Assembly: GCA_963766295.1 (NCBI GenBank)
Contig: CAVXYW010000002.1
Location: forward strand, 2,005,909 to 2,069,908
Origin: JBBDRJ01 sp963766295
GTDB lineage: Bacteria; Actinomycetota; JAICYB01
Direction of reading: 5' to 3'
DNA length: 64,000 nt
Position numbers and translations under genes: made by a program. Shown here piece after piece: positions 24,509-33,137 of this stretch (positions are counted from its first letter, which is position 1; the number at the start of each line of letters is the position of its first letter). The notes below the pieces were generated by a model that saw nothing but the letters and a program-made list of their open reading frames with translations, was not told the origin of the DNA and did not search any database.

Positions 24509-25708
24509 CTAGGACTGGACCTTGACCTTGATCGTTCCCTTGCCTAGAGGCGCGAGGCGCTCGAATGCATCGTCCGACAGATCGATGATGCGGCCGTCGA
24601 CGTAAGGGCCACGCTGATTGATCTTTACGGCGACCGACTTCCCGTTCTCGACGTTGGTCACCTTCACCACCGAACCGATCGGAAGCGAGCGGTGCGCAGC
24701 AACCAGTCCGTTGGCGCGGAACCACGACGCGCCGCCTTCCTGCGATCCGCCTCCGCCCTTGAACGTGGGCTCCTTGGTGCCGACCTCCACGATGTGATCG
24801 CGCGGCTTCCGGACGATCTGTTCTTCGAGGACTGCTGTCGAAACGCGCCGGCCGTCCTCGGTGACGATCCGCGTCTTGCGAACCTTCAAGCCTTCGGAAC
24901 CTTGCTGGACGACTTTCCGGACCCCGGACTCCATGTTCGGATCGCGGCGCGTCACGTACCCGAAGGGGATCCGGACGTTCTTGCTCTCTACGACCCGCCG
25001 GACGCGAATCACTCGCACCGACATACCGTCCGCCGGCTCCGCGTCCCGTTTGGGGGTCACGTAGTCATTGGCGCCGACCGCTATCCCGGCCTGCTTGAGG
25101 AGGTTCTCGACGGTGTCGGCGCTGGAAACGACGTCGCGTAGCCGCCCGTCGACGCGGACCTTGGCTTGGATGGCGTTACGGACGAACAAAGACATGCCCG
25201 GCTCCAGCTTCGTATCGGGAGCCGGATGGACGTGATCGGCCGGACCGGGCTTCATCCCGAGGTCATCGAGCGCGTCACCGACCGTAAGGCCGCGCGCCGT
25301 GACCCGGCGCTCTTCCCCGTCGAGGACGAGCTTGATCGACTTCGCGCGCCGGTAGGAGACCTCACCGCCTTCCCGGAGATCCCCGCTCAGCAGATCGGTA
25401 TCGCCGGGAACGATGCCGACACGGATCAACAGATCCTTGGCGTTGTTCGCGTACGTGCTGACACTTCGAACGGCGCCCTCGACATCCAACGAAACGTCGC
25501 GCTGGCCGGCGAAGGCCGCGACCGGAGCGAGCAGAGCGAGAACGAGAATCAGTCCTCGGATGAGCCACTTGGCGGCCGGGTTGGCTTGAGCAGCGGGCGC
25601 GGTCCGAGGGACGGAATGCAGCGGCCGCGGAGGGAGCCGGTGTTCCGGCGTCGTGCCCCTGGAAGGGGCGCGCGTGGGCAGAGAGATCACTTGTGCAGGG
25701 CGGGCCAT
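24509..25708 (-). CDS. RpfB/YabE-like wall protein: DUF348 x3, G5, RlpA-like double-psi barrel
   Basis: 399 residues. A cytoplasmic basic start and one membrane helix (about 47-69) precede three DUF348 ubiquitin-like repeats (about 72-220; SIKLVLDGEERRVTARGLTV marks one). A G5 domain (about 228-305) and a C-terminal RlpA-like double-psi beta-barrel (about 325-399; VAAHRSLPIGSVVKVTN, INQRGPYVDGRIIDLS) complete it. The mycobacterial protein at this locus (tatD-rpfB-ksgA-ispE) ends in a lysozyme-like Rpf domain, which is absent here. YabE of Bacillus, at the equivalent locus, ends in a 3D barrel. The RlpA segment bearing the acidic catalytic residue is missing and the usual NDRGP is NQRGP, so the barrel may bind rather than cleave glycan. 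Confidence 0.85.
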   Translation of the reverse strand: MARPAQVISLPTRAPSRGTTPEHRLPPRPLHSVPRTAPAAQANPAAKWLIRGLILVLALLAPVAAFAGQRDVSLDVEGAVRSVSTYANNAKDLLIRVGIVPGDTDLLSGDLREGGEVSYRRAKSIKLVLDGEERRVTARGLTVGDALDDLGMKPGPADHVHPAPDTKLEPGMSLFVRNAIQAKVRVDGRLRDVVSSADTVENLLKQAGIAVGANDYVTPKRDAEPADGMSVRVIRVRRVVESKNVRIPFGYVTRRDPNMESGVRKVVQQGSEGLKVRKTRIVTEDGRRVSTAVLEEQIVRKPRDHIVEVGTKEPTFKGGGGSQEGGASWFRANGLVAAHRSLPIGSVVKVTNVENGKSVAVKINQRGPYVDGRIIDLSDDAFERLAPLGKGTIKVKVQS

Positions 25709-25783
25709 GAGGTTCGCCGGAAGCTAACAGCCCCTAACAGCGGGTGCAAACCTTTGTTCGCGAACACACGTTCGGTGCTGTGT

Positions 25784-26560
25784 TCATAGCCGAAACGCTG
25801 CGCCGGTGTTGTACGCGAGCACTTCCCCGAGCGCTTCGAGCGACATCGAGCGCTCCAAAGCCATGGTTTGGGCGGTATGAGGTAGCAATCCGGGGTGATT
25901 CGGCTTGCCACGATGCGGATCCGGGGCAAGGAAAGGCGCGTCGGTTTCGATGAGCAGTAGCTCAGGTGGAAGTGCGCGGGCTGCACGCCGCAGTTCTTCA
26001 TTCTTTTGGTAGGTGATATTGCCCGCGAACGAGCAGTAGAAACCTCGTTCGGCACATTTGCGTGCGAACTCGACATCACCGCTGAAGCAGTGCATGACGA
26101 CCGTGGGCGGTGCGCCGACTTCGTCGAGCACTGCGAGCACTCGGTCGTGCGCGTCGCGGCAATGGATCACCAGGGTGCGGTCGGCTTGCTTGGCGAGATC
26201 GATGTGCGCCCGGAAAGCACGTTTCTGAAGCTCTAGTGGAGATCGGTCACGGTAAGTGTCGAGTCCGGTTTCGCCTATCCCTACCACTCCGGGAGCCGAT
26301 GCGAGCTCGCCGATCTTGGCCATCGCTGAGTCCGGATCGGCTTCGAACTCTTCCAGATCGTTGGGGTGGATCCCGACACAGGCATGGATCCGTCCGGCAT
26401 GATTGGCGGCTCGCCGGGCGCTGAGGGCAGATTCTTCGGTCCCCATGCCGATGTCGATGACGGTCTCGACGCCGGCCGCAGCGGCATCGTTCAGAACTTC
26501 ATCTAGAGGACGATCGATGTGTCCGAGGTGACAGTGAGTGTCCGTGAAAGGAGCGGTCAC
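25784..26560 (-). CDS. tatD: TatD family metal-dependent hydrolase/DNase
   Basis: 258 residues, TIM-barrel amidohydrolase. Metal ligands are seen in FTDTHCHLGHID, GIGETGLDTYRD (Glu), LVIHCRDAHDRVL (His), VMHCFSGDVEFARK and IETDAPFLAPDPHRGKPN (Asp). Family members act as 3'-5' exonucleases or D-aminoacyl hydrolases. The GTG start overlaps the metG stop. It is in the conserved metG-tatD-rpfB order. Confidence 0.93.
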   Translation of the reverse strand: MTAPFTDTHCHLGHIDRPLDEVLNDAAAAGVETVIDIGMGTEESALSARRAANHAGRIHACVGIHPNDLEEFEADPDSAMAKIGELASAPGVVGIGETGLDTYRDRSPLELQKRAFRAHIDLAKQADRTLVIHCRDAHDRVLAVLDEVGAPPTVVMHCFSGDVEFARKCAERGFYCSFAGNITYQKNEELRRAARALPPELLLIETDAPFLAPDPHRGKPNHPGLLPHTAQTMALERSMSLEALGEVLAYNTGAAFRL

Positions 26561-28074
26561 GCTTCGATTCTGGGGAAGAGCGCTTCGCCCACCCGGACGC
26601 GGTTCCCGCTCGGACTGCCGCCATCGAGCTTCGGATCGCCTTCGAAACCGAGACGAGACCAGAGGTCCTTCATGGCGATGGGCATGGCAGGTGAAAGCAA
26701 TGCCGCGAGCGCCGTCAATGCTTCAGCCGTTACGGCGAGGACGCCCGCAACCAGCGGTCGATTGCCTTCGTCCTTGGCGAGCTTCCACGGTTCGCGTTCG
26801 ACGAGGTACTTATTCGCGTGACGGACGATCTCCCAGATCCGAGCTACGGCGTCGGTGACCTTTAGCTCGCTGATCATCGCGTCGGCTTCGGACGCTGCAG
26901 ATTCGATCTCAGCACGCACCGACTTCTCGGGGCCCTCCGATATCTCGGGTTGAGGAACAACACCCTCGAAGTAACGCTCGACCATGTTCAGCGTCCGGCT
27001 GACGAGGTTCCCGAGATCGTTGGCGAGTTCTGCGTTGTACCGCGCTTGCATGTCCTCTAAGGAAAAGTTGCCGTCTTCCCACCAGGAACCCGCACGGAGG
27101 AACTGGAACCTGTAGGCATCGAGCCCGTACTCATCGACGAGTTCGTACGGGGAGATTTCGGTGATTCCCCGTCCGGACTTGGAGATCTTCTCGCCGCCGA
27201 CCAGCAGCCAGCCGTGAGCAAAGACACGCTTCGGTAGCGGCAATCCCACCGACATCAACATCGCCGGCCACACGACCGCGTGATGACGAACGATCTCCTT
27301 GCCGATCACGTGAACATCGGCCGGCCAGCAGGATCCGAAAAGGTCTCCATTGGGGTAGCCAAGCGCCGTTATGTAGTTCTGCAACGCCTCGATCCAGACG
27401 TAGATGATGTGCGACTCGTTCCGAGGCAACCGGATCCCCCAGCTGAGAGACGTGCGTGTTATCGGCTGGTCCTGGAGGCCCTGCTTGAGCAGCGAGTACA
27501 TCTCGTTGTACGCGCGCTTGGGTTGAAGGAAATCCGGTTGTTCGTCGTAGAGCTTGAGTAAGCGTTCGTTGTAGTCGGAGAGACGGAAGAAGTAGTTCTC
27601 CTCCTGCAAACGCTGCACGGGCCGGTGGTGGATCGGACACAAGCCGTCAACCAGCTCGTCGTCTCCCTTGAACTCCTCGCACCGGTCGCAATACCAGCCC
27701 TCGTAGGTGCCGAGATAAACGTCGTTCGAGTCCATGAGCTTGTCCATGAACTGAATGACGCCTTCTTTGTGTCTGGGCTCGCTCGTACGGATGAAATCGT
27801 CGTTGGAGATCTCGAGTCTCTGCCACAGCTCCTTCCATCTCGGGACGATGTGATCGACCCATTCCTGCGGGCTCATTCCGTGCTCTTCGGCCGCAGGGAC
27901 GACGCCGCCGCCGTGTTCGTCCGTACCGGTCAGGAAGAACGTGTTGCGTCCGTGGAGCCGATGCCAACGGGCGATGAAATCGCACACGACGGTCGGATAC
28001 GCGCTTCCGAGATGCGGGACATCGCTCGGGTAATAGATGGGTGTCGTGATGTAGAAGGTGTCTTTGTCCGTCAC
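26557..28074 (-). CDS. metG: Methionyl-tRNA synthetase
   Basis: 505 residues, a class I synthetase without the C-terminal tRNA-binding extension. The HIGH-type motif is DVPHLGSAYP. A zinc knuckle runs from YCDRCEEFKG to GLCPIHHRPV. The KMSKS-type motif is GGEKISKSGRG. The anticodon-binding helical domain includes NLVSRTLNMVERYF. The GTG start overlaps the rsmI TGA stop. Confidence 0.96.
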   Translation of the reverse strand: MTDKDTFYITTPIYYPSDVPHLGSAYPTVVCDFIARWHRLHGRNTFFLTGTDEHGGGVVPAAEEHGMSPQEWVDHIVPRWKELWQRLEISNDDFIRTSEPRHKEGVIQFMDKLMDSNDVYLGTYEGWYCDRCEEFKGDDELVDGLCPIHHRPVQRLQEENYFFRLSDYNERLLKLYDEQPDFLQPKRAYNEMYSLLKQGLQDQPITRTSLSWGIRLPRNESHIIYVWIEALQNYITALGYPNGDLFGSCWPADVHVIGKEIVRHHAVVWPAMLMSVGLPLPKRVFAHGWLLVGGEKISKSGRGITEISPYELVDEYGLDAYRFQFLRAGSWWEDGNFSLEDMQARYNAELANDLGNLVSRTLNMVERYFEGVVPQPEISEGPEKSVRAEIESAASEADAMISELKVTDAVARIWEIVRHANKYLVEREPWKLAKDEGNRPLVAGVLAVTAEALTALAALLSPAMPIAMKDLWSRLGFEGDPKLDGGSPSGNRVRVGEALFPRIEA

Positions 28075-28910
28075 GACGAGCCCTTCCGTTCTTGGAGCAC
28101 ACGATCGTACAAGGCTCTGCGCGGAACCCCGCGTTGCTCGGCGACCGCTCGCGTCGCTTCGCGCACACTCTCACCCGATCCGATCCGGTCGAGAGCTTCC
28201 ACAACAGCCGCTTCGACATCGCCGACCGCTTCCGGTGCTCCTTCAACGACCAGAACGAGCTCTCCTTTGACCGGCTTTCGCTGGAGCTCCGCAACCAGTT
28301 CGGTGAGCCGGCCTCTCCGGACCTCTTCATGAAGCTTGGTGAGCTCCCGGCAGAGCGCGACCTCACGATCTCCCAGCACCTCGAGCATGTCGGCCAGCGT
28401 TTTGTCGAGGCGGTGCGGCGCCTCGAAGAAAACGAGAGTCCGCCGCTGCGTCGCGAGTTCTTCGAGGCGCCGCTTCCTCTCACCGGCACGTCGCGGAAGG
28501 AAGCCTTCGAATACGAATGAATCCGAAGGCAGGCCAGAAACCACGACGGCCGCGAGGAGGGCCGAGGGTCCCGGAACCGGTTCGACCGCGACGCCGACGG
28601 CGATCGCCGCTCTTATGAGCCTGTAGCCGGGATCGGAGATGGACGGTGTGCCGGCCTCCGACACAAGAGCGACCGACTCGCCTCGTTTGATGCGATCGAG
28701 CAGCTCCGGCGTCCGGACCGCTTCGTTGTGATCGTGATATGAGACCAGCGTCGTCCCGATGCCGTGATGCGACAGCAACTTGCGCGTTGTTCTCGTGTCC
28801 TCGGCCGCCACAACGTCGACCTCGCCAAGTACGCGCAGAGCGCGAAGAGTAATGTCCGCCAGATTTCCGATGGGTGTTGCGACAACGAAGAGCCTGCCCT
28901 CCGATGCCAT
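28071..28910 (-). CDS. rsmI: 16S rRNA (cytidine1402-2'-O)-methyltransferase
   Basis: 279 residues from ATG 28910 (MASEGRLFVV); upstream codons in the same frame would overlap the DUF192 gene. Tetrapyrrole-methylase fold: VVATPIGNLADITLRALRVL, SEAGTPSISDPGYRLI, GPSALLAAVVVSGLPSDSF and FFEAPHRLDKTLADM. It 2'-O-methylates C1402 of 16S rRNA using SAM. The rsmI-metG order matches other actinobacteria. Confidence 0.95.
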   Translation of the reverse strand: MASEGRLFVVATPIGNLADITLRALRVLGEVDVVAAEDTRTTRKLLSHHGIGTTLVSYHDHNEAVRTPELLDRIKRGESVALVSEAGTPSISDPGYRLIRAAIAVGVAVEPVPGPSALLAAVVVSGLPSDSFVFEGFLPRRAGERKRRLEELATQRRTLVFFEAPHRLDKTLADMLEVLGDREVALCRELTKLHEEVRRGRLTELVAELQRKPVKGELVLVVEGAPEAVGDVEAAVVEALDRIGSGESVREATRAVAEQRGVPRRALYDRVLQERKGSS

Positions 28911-28912
28911 GG

Positions 28913-29269
28913 CTATGCCGTCCGTTCCAACAGCAGGCGCACACCGACTTCTAGTCCGCACATCGACGCTTGCCCGTCCGGAAGCTCAACGCACGTTAGG
29001 GCTTTGCGAACGAACCTCGAGATCCTTCGCGGGGTGAGTGTTTGGACATGCACGACTGTTTCGTCCCTGTCACGGAACACCGCATCGATGGAGAAACGCA
29101 GACCGAAAGTGTGGACCTGTCGGCAAGGGTCGAGCACGATCGCTTCGCCCGCTTGCAAATTCTCGCGGCCGCGAAGTCCTTTAAAGCGCAAGTAGAACGT
29201 GTTCCCTTTTGTGACGCGGTCGGCAACGACGCCATTGGGTCCGATGAGTCGAAACGGATTGTTAACCAT
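28913..29269 (-). CDS. DUF192 family small protein
   Basis: 118 residues. The family core is clear: TFGLRFSIDAVFRDRDETV, VQTLTPRRISRFVRKA and CVELPDGQASMCGLEVG. DUF192 proteins are small beta-rich proteins of unknown role, often exported in other bacteria. Here no signal peptide is seen. The stop lies 2 bases upstream of the rsmI ATG, so the two genes are probably cotranscribed. Confidence 0.8.
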   Translation of the reverse strand: MVNNPFRLIGPNGVVADRVTKGNTFYLRFKGLRGRENLQAGEAIVLDPCRQVHTFGLRFSIDAVFRDRDETVVHVQTLTPRRISRFVRKALTCVELPDGQASMCGLEVGVRLLLERTA

Positions 29270-29339
29270 CGCTCAAATGCTAGAGCTACCTGGGCACTTG
29301 CCTTCGGGGTCTACGCTTTGGGCAACACGGGAGAGTTGA

Positions 29340-29594
29340 TTGACACCTAATAGGTCGCGCACCAGCAGATCCCGTTGTCCGGTGTGCGGAAGCCGGCGAC
29401 TAGTCCCGAGCCTTGGACGTCTCGGCAACTCCAACGCGCGCGCTAGAGAAAACAGCGGAACCGAAGCTCCAAAGTTCCTCTGGCGTTGCCGAGCGTGCAG
29501 AACTTCGATGCGCGCAACAGCCAGCCCCGGAATCTGGAAGCGACGCAAGCCTCTTTCGAACTGGCTCGGTGGGCGCGCTACGACGAACGTCTAG
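29340..29594 (+). CDS. Possible small zinc-ribbon protein
   Basis: 84 residues, starting at TTG with GGGAGAG about 5 bases before it. Two Cys knuckles, RCPVCGS (about 13-18) and CRAC (about 50-53), are spaced as in a zinc ribbon. It ends overlapping the stop of the convergent gene at 29591. I recognise no family. The opposite strand also has a weak 91-codon open frame here, so coding status is uncertain. No other gene is seen in 29270-29590. Confidence 0.42.
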   Translation: MTPNRSRTSRSRCPVCGSRRLVPSLGRLGNSNARARENSGTEAPKFLWRCRACRTSMRATASPGIWKRRKPLSNWLGGRATTNV

Positions 29595-30016
29595 TTCCCT
29601 ATACCGGACTGTCGTCCCGATTCGGGCATCGGTCTCACAACGGCCGGACGAAACCCATCACCCGCTGCACCGTTGCGCGACCGCTTGATCGATTCGTACA
29701 GTTTCGCGCCCGCCCAAGCCGCGACACCGGCCGCAGCGATCCACGCGGCGCCCTTCGGTATCACGTTCACAGTTACGGGAGCAGCTTGCGGCATCACCGG
29801 TGCGCCCCTTTGCTTCTTGTTCTTGCGTCCTCTGCGGCTGCGGCGAAAAGCGAAGGCCAGCGCCGATCCACCAACACTTGAACCGGCAGCGATCCCGGCG
29901 ATCTTCTTACCCCAGCCGGCGATCGGGAACTTCTGCTCGATCGCTTCGAGCTTGTTTCCGAGCGAGGCTCGGAGCTCTTCGATCTCTTTTAGCTTGTCAT
30001 CTGCTCGCGAGCCCAT
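29591..30016 (-). CDS. Small membrane-associated protein of unknown function
   Basis: 141 residues. An N-terminal amphipathic helix (DDKLKEIEELRASLGNKLEA) precedes two hydrophobic stretches, IAGIAAGSSVGGSALAFAF and AAWIAAAGVAAWAGAKLYES, separated by a very basic linker (RRSRRGRKNKKQR). A strong AAAGGAGG stands 7 bases before the ATG, inside the end of the next gene. It is translationally linked to the DUF1469/holin-like gene upstream and probably acts with it at the membrane. Confidence 0.65.
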   Translation of the reverse strand: MGSRADDKLKEIEELRASLGNKLEAIEQKFPIAGWGKKIAGIAAGSSVGGSALAFAFRRSRRGRKNKKQRGAPVMPQAAPVTVNVIPKGAAWIAAAGVAAWAGAKLYESIKRSRNGAAGDGFRPAVVRPMPESGRQSGIGN

Positions 30017-30372
30017 CGGACGTCCTCCTTTATTGATGCGATCGAGCGCTCGAGGCCGACGCGTCGCCGGCGCATGATCGCCAAACCGGTCAGCACTCCC
30101 AAAACGGCAAACCCGAAGAGGCCGCCGGCCACGATGGCGAACGAAACGGCATCGGAAAACGGCAGCCAGTGAGCAAGCGAAAAGAGTCCGAAGAGGAAGG
30201 CCGGGAGCAGGCCGATGATCGCCAAGGCGATGAGACCGGCGCCCAGAAGCTGAGCCTTCAGCCCCTCCATGAGCTCGATGCGGGCGAGCTCGATCTCCTT
30301 GCGGATGAGCAGACGGAGGTCATCGGCGACGTCCATCACGAGCTCGGCCGTGGACCGGGTCGCTTCAGTCAC
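29989..30372 (-). CDS. Actinobacterial holin-X/DUF1469-type membrane protein
   Basis: 127 residues from the GTG at 30372, which has GGAGG 7 bases upstream; another GTG lies two codons earlier. It has an N-terminal helix with DVADDLRLLIRKEIELARIE, typical of phage_holin_3_6/DUF1469 proteins, then two long membrane segments (about 45-70 and 78-103) and a C-terminal amphipathic helix. Despite the family name, nothing here suggests a phage. Such proteins accompany small envelope or stress operons. Confidence 0.75.
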   Translation of the reverse strand: MTEATRSTAELVMDVADDLRLLIRKEIELARIELMEGLKAQLLGAGLIALAIIGLLPAFLFGLFSLAHWLPFSDAVSFAIVAGGLFGFAVLGVLTGLAIMRRRRVGLERSIASIKEDVRWAREQMTS

Positions 30373-30467
30373 CCTCACACCTCCGGTGATTGAGTCTCAA
30401 ACGCATGGTGCCCACTACGCGCCGCGCTTGAATCGTCTCAGTGATACCTAGCAGCATACCGATTGAC

Positions 30468-31523
30468 ATGCGCCTCTCCGACCTCCCGACACCTGCGCTC
30501 TGCGTGGATATAGAAGCCTTTGAGAGGAATATCGACAGGATGCACGGCTTCTTCAAAAACCGGCCATGCGGCATCCGTCCCCACGTGAAAGCGCACAAGA
30601 CGCCGGCCATAGCGCGGATCCAGATCGATGCCGGCTCGTGCACCGGCCTGTGCTGTGCAGTCGTCTCCGAAGCCGAGATATTCGCGGATCACGGTTTCGA
30701 CGACATGCTCATCGCCAACGAGGTTTGCGACCCCACGAAGATCGACCGCCTTCGCGCGCTCGACGAACGCGTCACGCTGACCGTCGCCGTCGACTCTCTC
30801 AAAGCGATAGAGATCCTCGAAGGAACGGGACTACGTGTTCTGGTCGATGTGAACATCGGACTGCCCCGTTGCGGATGCGCACCAAGCGACGCCGTGTCTA
30901 TAGCGCAAGCGGCCGATCGCGCGGGGCTTCGTGTGGTTGGAGTGATGGGATACGAAGGCCACGTCACGATCATGGAGAACGTCGAGGAGCGAGCCGACGC
31001 CACACGGAAAGCGATCGGCATCCTTATCTCTGTCGTCGACGAGCTGAAGGTCGCCGGCTTTGACACCGGAATCGTCAGCGCCGGGTCGACTCTTTCTTAT
31101 GACGTCACGGGAACGATCGACGGTGTAACCGAGATACAAGCCGGAAGCTATGCGCTGATGGATACGTTGTTTGCGGCGTCCAGTCCCTTCGAAGAAGCGC
31201 TTCGATGCATGACGACGCTGACAAGCGTTCAGGGGAACATCGCCGTCCTCGATGCGGGCCTGAAGACCATGTCGGTCGATCACGGCGACCCGAAGCTGCC
31301 CGAAGACGTCGCTGCCGACGTCCTGTTCTTGTCCGACGAGCACACGACACTGGCTACGCGTGACGGATTCTCGGGCGTGGCCGGCGATCGGATCTGGTTG
31401 CGTCCCTCACACGTCGATCCGACGGTGAACCTGCACGACCAACTCTTCGCGTTCAAAGGCGACGAAGTCGTTCACGTATGGGACGTTGCCGCGCGCGGTT
31501 ACTCGTCCCCGGCCGTCTCATGA
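30468..31523 (+). CDS. D-threonine aldolase-like PLP enzyme (alanine racemase fold)
   Basis: 351 residues from ATG 30468; a GTG nine codons upstream is also possible. The N-terminal barrel has LPTPALCVDIEAFERNIDRM and RPHVKAHKTP with the likely PLP Lys. The C-terminal metal site reads RPSHVDPTVNLHDQ. In this fold-type III group, H-x-D at this site is typical of Mn-dependent D-threonine aldolase, while H-x-C is typical of Zn-dependent D-serine dehydratase, so I favour aldolase. The likely reaction is cleavage of D-3-hydroxy amino acids to glycine and an aldehyde. The stop overlaps the next gene (ATGA). Confidence 0.8.
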   Translation: MRLSDLPTPALCVDIEAFERNIDRMHGFFKNRPCGIRPHVKAHKTPAIARIQIDAGSCTGLCCAVVSEAEIFADHGFDDMLIANEVCDPTKIDRLRALDERVTLTVAVDSLKAIEILEGTGLRVLVDVNIGLPRCGCAPSDAVSIAQAADRAGLRVVGVMGYEGHVTIMENVEERADATRKAIGILISVVDELKVAGFDTGIVSAGSTLSYDVTGTIDGVTEIQAGSYALMDTLFAASSPFEEALRCMTTLTSVQGNIAVLDAGLKTMSVDHGDPKLPEDVAADVLFLSDEHTTLATRDGFSGVAGDRIWLRPSHVDPTVNLHDQLFAFKGDEVVHVWDVAARGYSSPAVS

Positions 31524-32302
31524 GCACGTGGGAACAGGAGCTCAGTTTCGCCCACCACCTCGCCGACCGAGCCGACGCGATTTCTCTCGGCTACTTCCGG
31601 AACGAATCGATGAACGTCCGGACGAAATCGGACGGAACCCCTGTCACCCAAGCCGACGAAGAAGTGGAAGCCGCTCTTCGCTCCGAGATCGCCGCCGCCT
31701 ATCCGGATCATTCGATCTTCGGGGAAGAGGAGGGTGCGAGCGGAACGTCGGAGACGACGAGATGGATCTTGGATCCGATCGACGGAACCAAGAACTACTC
31801 GTGGGGCATCCCGAACTGGGCCACGTTGATCGCACTCGAGGTCGAAAGCGAGATCGTTTGCGGCGTCGTCAGCGCACCGGCCATCGGCGAGCGTTACTCG
31901 GCCGCGAAGGGAGCGGGGGCGACGCTGAACGGGGAGCCGATCCGCGTTTCCGAGGTGACGGACCTTAGGGATGCCCGGCTGGGGTTCACGTCCGCCGCGG
32001 AATTCACCAAGCTCGGGATGGGGAAGACGTTCGACAAGCTGCTGGCGACCGTGGCCCACGACCGGGGCATCGGCGACTTCTACGCGCACATGCTCGTTGC
32101 CCAGGGAGCTCTCGACCTCGTGGTCGAGCCGATCATGGCTCCGTGGGACCTGGGCCCCCTGATCGTGATCGTGGACGAAGCCGGGGGGCGCCTGACCGAC
32201 CTCGCGGGCCGCGGGCACATCTACGGCCTCAACTGCCTCACCACCAACGGAGCCCTGCATGAGGCGGCTTTGGAGCTGGTCGAGGGGTCCAAGAGCGCCT
32301 GA
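31520..32302 (+). CDS. hisN: Inositol-monophosphatase family phosphatase, HisN-like
   Basis: 260 residues. The metal-binding motifs are in order: SIFGEEEG, WILDPIDGTKNY and APWDLGPLIVIVDEAGG. Actinobacterial histidinol-phosphatases of this class (HisN) have the same length and the TKNY variation, but inositol-phosphatase activity cannot be excluded. The ATG overlaps the aldolase TGA, so the two form an operon. A strong hairpin terminator follows at 32423. Confidence 0.82.
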   Translation: MSTWEQELSFAHHLADRADAISLGYFRNESMNVRTKSDGTPVTQADEEVEAALRSEIAAAYPDHSIFGEEEGASGTSETTRWILDPIDGTKNYSWGIPNWATLIALEVESEIVCGVVSAPAIGERYSAAKGAGATLNGEPIRVSEVTDLRDARLGFTSAAEFTKLGMGKTFDKLLATVAHDRGIGDFYAHMLVAQGALDLVVEPIMAPWDLGPLIVIVDEAGGRLTDLAGRGHIYGLNCLTTNGALHEAALELVEGSKSA

Positions 32303-32422
32303 AAACCCCGAAATCCGCCCTCTAGGCCCCCCGACCTGCGGAAATGTCATATTTCCGTAATAGCGCCGTCCTTGGATTTTGATGTCGATGGCCGATTCTG
32401 TTGACGGTTGCATCGACGGAAG

Positions 32423-32454
32423 CGCCGCCGCTCCGAAGGCCACGGACGGCGGCG
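32423..32454. terminator. Strong GC hairpin, probable bidirectional terminator
   Basis: CGCCGCCG, one bulged C, and TCCG pair with CGGA and CGGCGGCG around a 7-base loop. TTTGCGTTT follows on the plus strand. It lies 120 bases after the hisN stop and 33 bases beyond the end of the convergent GerMN pseudogene, a position that suits both transcripts. The rest of 32303-32486 shows no gene. Confidence 0.65.
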
Positions 32455-32486
32455 TTTGCGTTTCAGGGACTGTTGGTCCTGGACCC

Positions 32487-33137
32487 CTAGCCCGCCTGGA
32501 CCTGCGACTCCCCAACTTCCTCACCGAGCTCGCGATGCACCGGAGCGAACTGTGAGTACTGCTCCCGGGTAACCATCTCATGTGCCATCCCGTCCTGGTC
32601 CACCACGGGCTGGGTCGCCCCGTGGATGCTGAACCGGACAGCGTCGACGTCGGGTAGCTCCGTCAACGTGTACACAACCTGCGCAACCGCAGGAGCTGTA
32701 TCAGGTCGGACTCGGCCGCCTCGAACTGGGCCGATAGGTTCACATCGGCCAAGCCGTCCTCGACAGAGATGCTCAGGAGCTCCGCGCCCTTCGATCGCTG
32801 TCGCCAATTCGGGCTGTCTCCTCGGGTGGCCGGCAAGTCGCATCGGCTTCGGGTTAGCAGAAGCGACGATCTACCTCGATCTCCGGACGGGTCGACGCTA
32901 ACGTCTCGCGCTCGATTAGGCCAGTTTGAACCGGTTCACCGAGAGTCCGACCACTTTCGTCGGTTCGCAGGAAGTACAGAGCCGCGCTGAAACGGCGCTC
33001 GTCCGTCACTGGCCCGACGTCGCCTCTCCGTAAAGCTCGGACGGAAGGTCGTCCCGCGCCAGAACGGTGACCTCAGTGCCGCTGGAGCAACCGATCAAAG
33101 CGAGCATCAGCACGAGCGGGATCAGGCGTTTGATCAT
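32487..33137 (-). pseudogene. Broken LpqB-like GerMN lipoprotein downstream of mtrAB
   Basis: The ATG at 33137 overlaps the mtrB TGA (ATGA) and opens a clear lipoprotein signal, LVLMLALIGCSS. A TGA at 33006 then ends the frame. GerMN-type segments continue in other frames: ALYFLRTDESGRTLGEPV, then RQPELATAIEGRGA, AELLSISVEDGLADVNLSAQ, and VVYTLTELPDVDAVRFSIHG to the stop at 32487. At least four frame changes are needed (near 33015, 32870, 32785 and 32700). Mycobacterial LpqB, which has GerMN domains, occupies exactly this position after mtrB. This could be true decay or clustered indel errors. Confidence 0.8.

Noticed and set aside
29273..29548. 91-codon minus-strand open frame in the gap before the DUF192 gene
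   Set aside because: No ribosome site, no motif, very Arg/Leu-rich, and it overlaps the better-supported zinc-ribbon frame on the other strand.
29989..30372. Phage lysis cassette suggested by the holin-like family name
   Set aside because: No endolysin, phage structural or integrase gene is nearby. This family is a common chromosomal membrane protein in actinobacteria.
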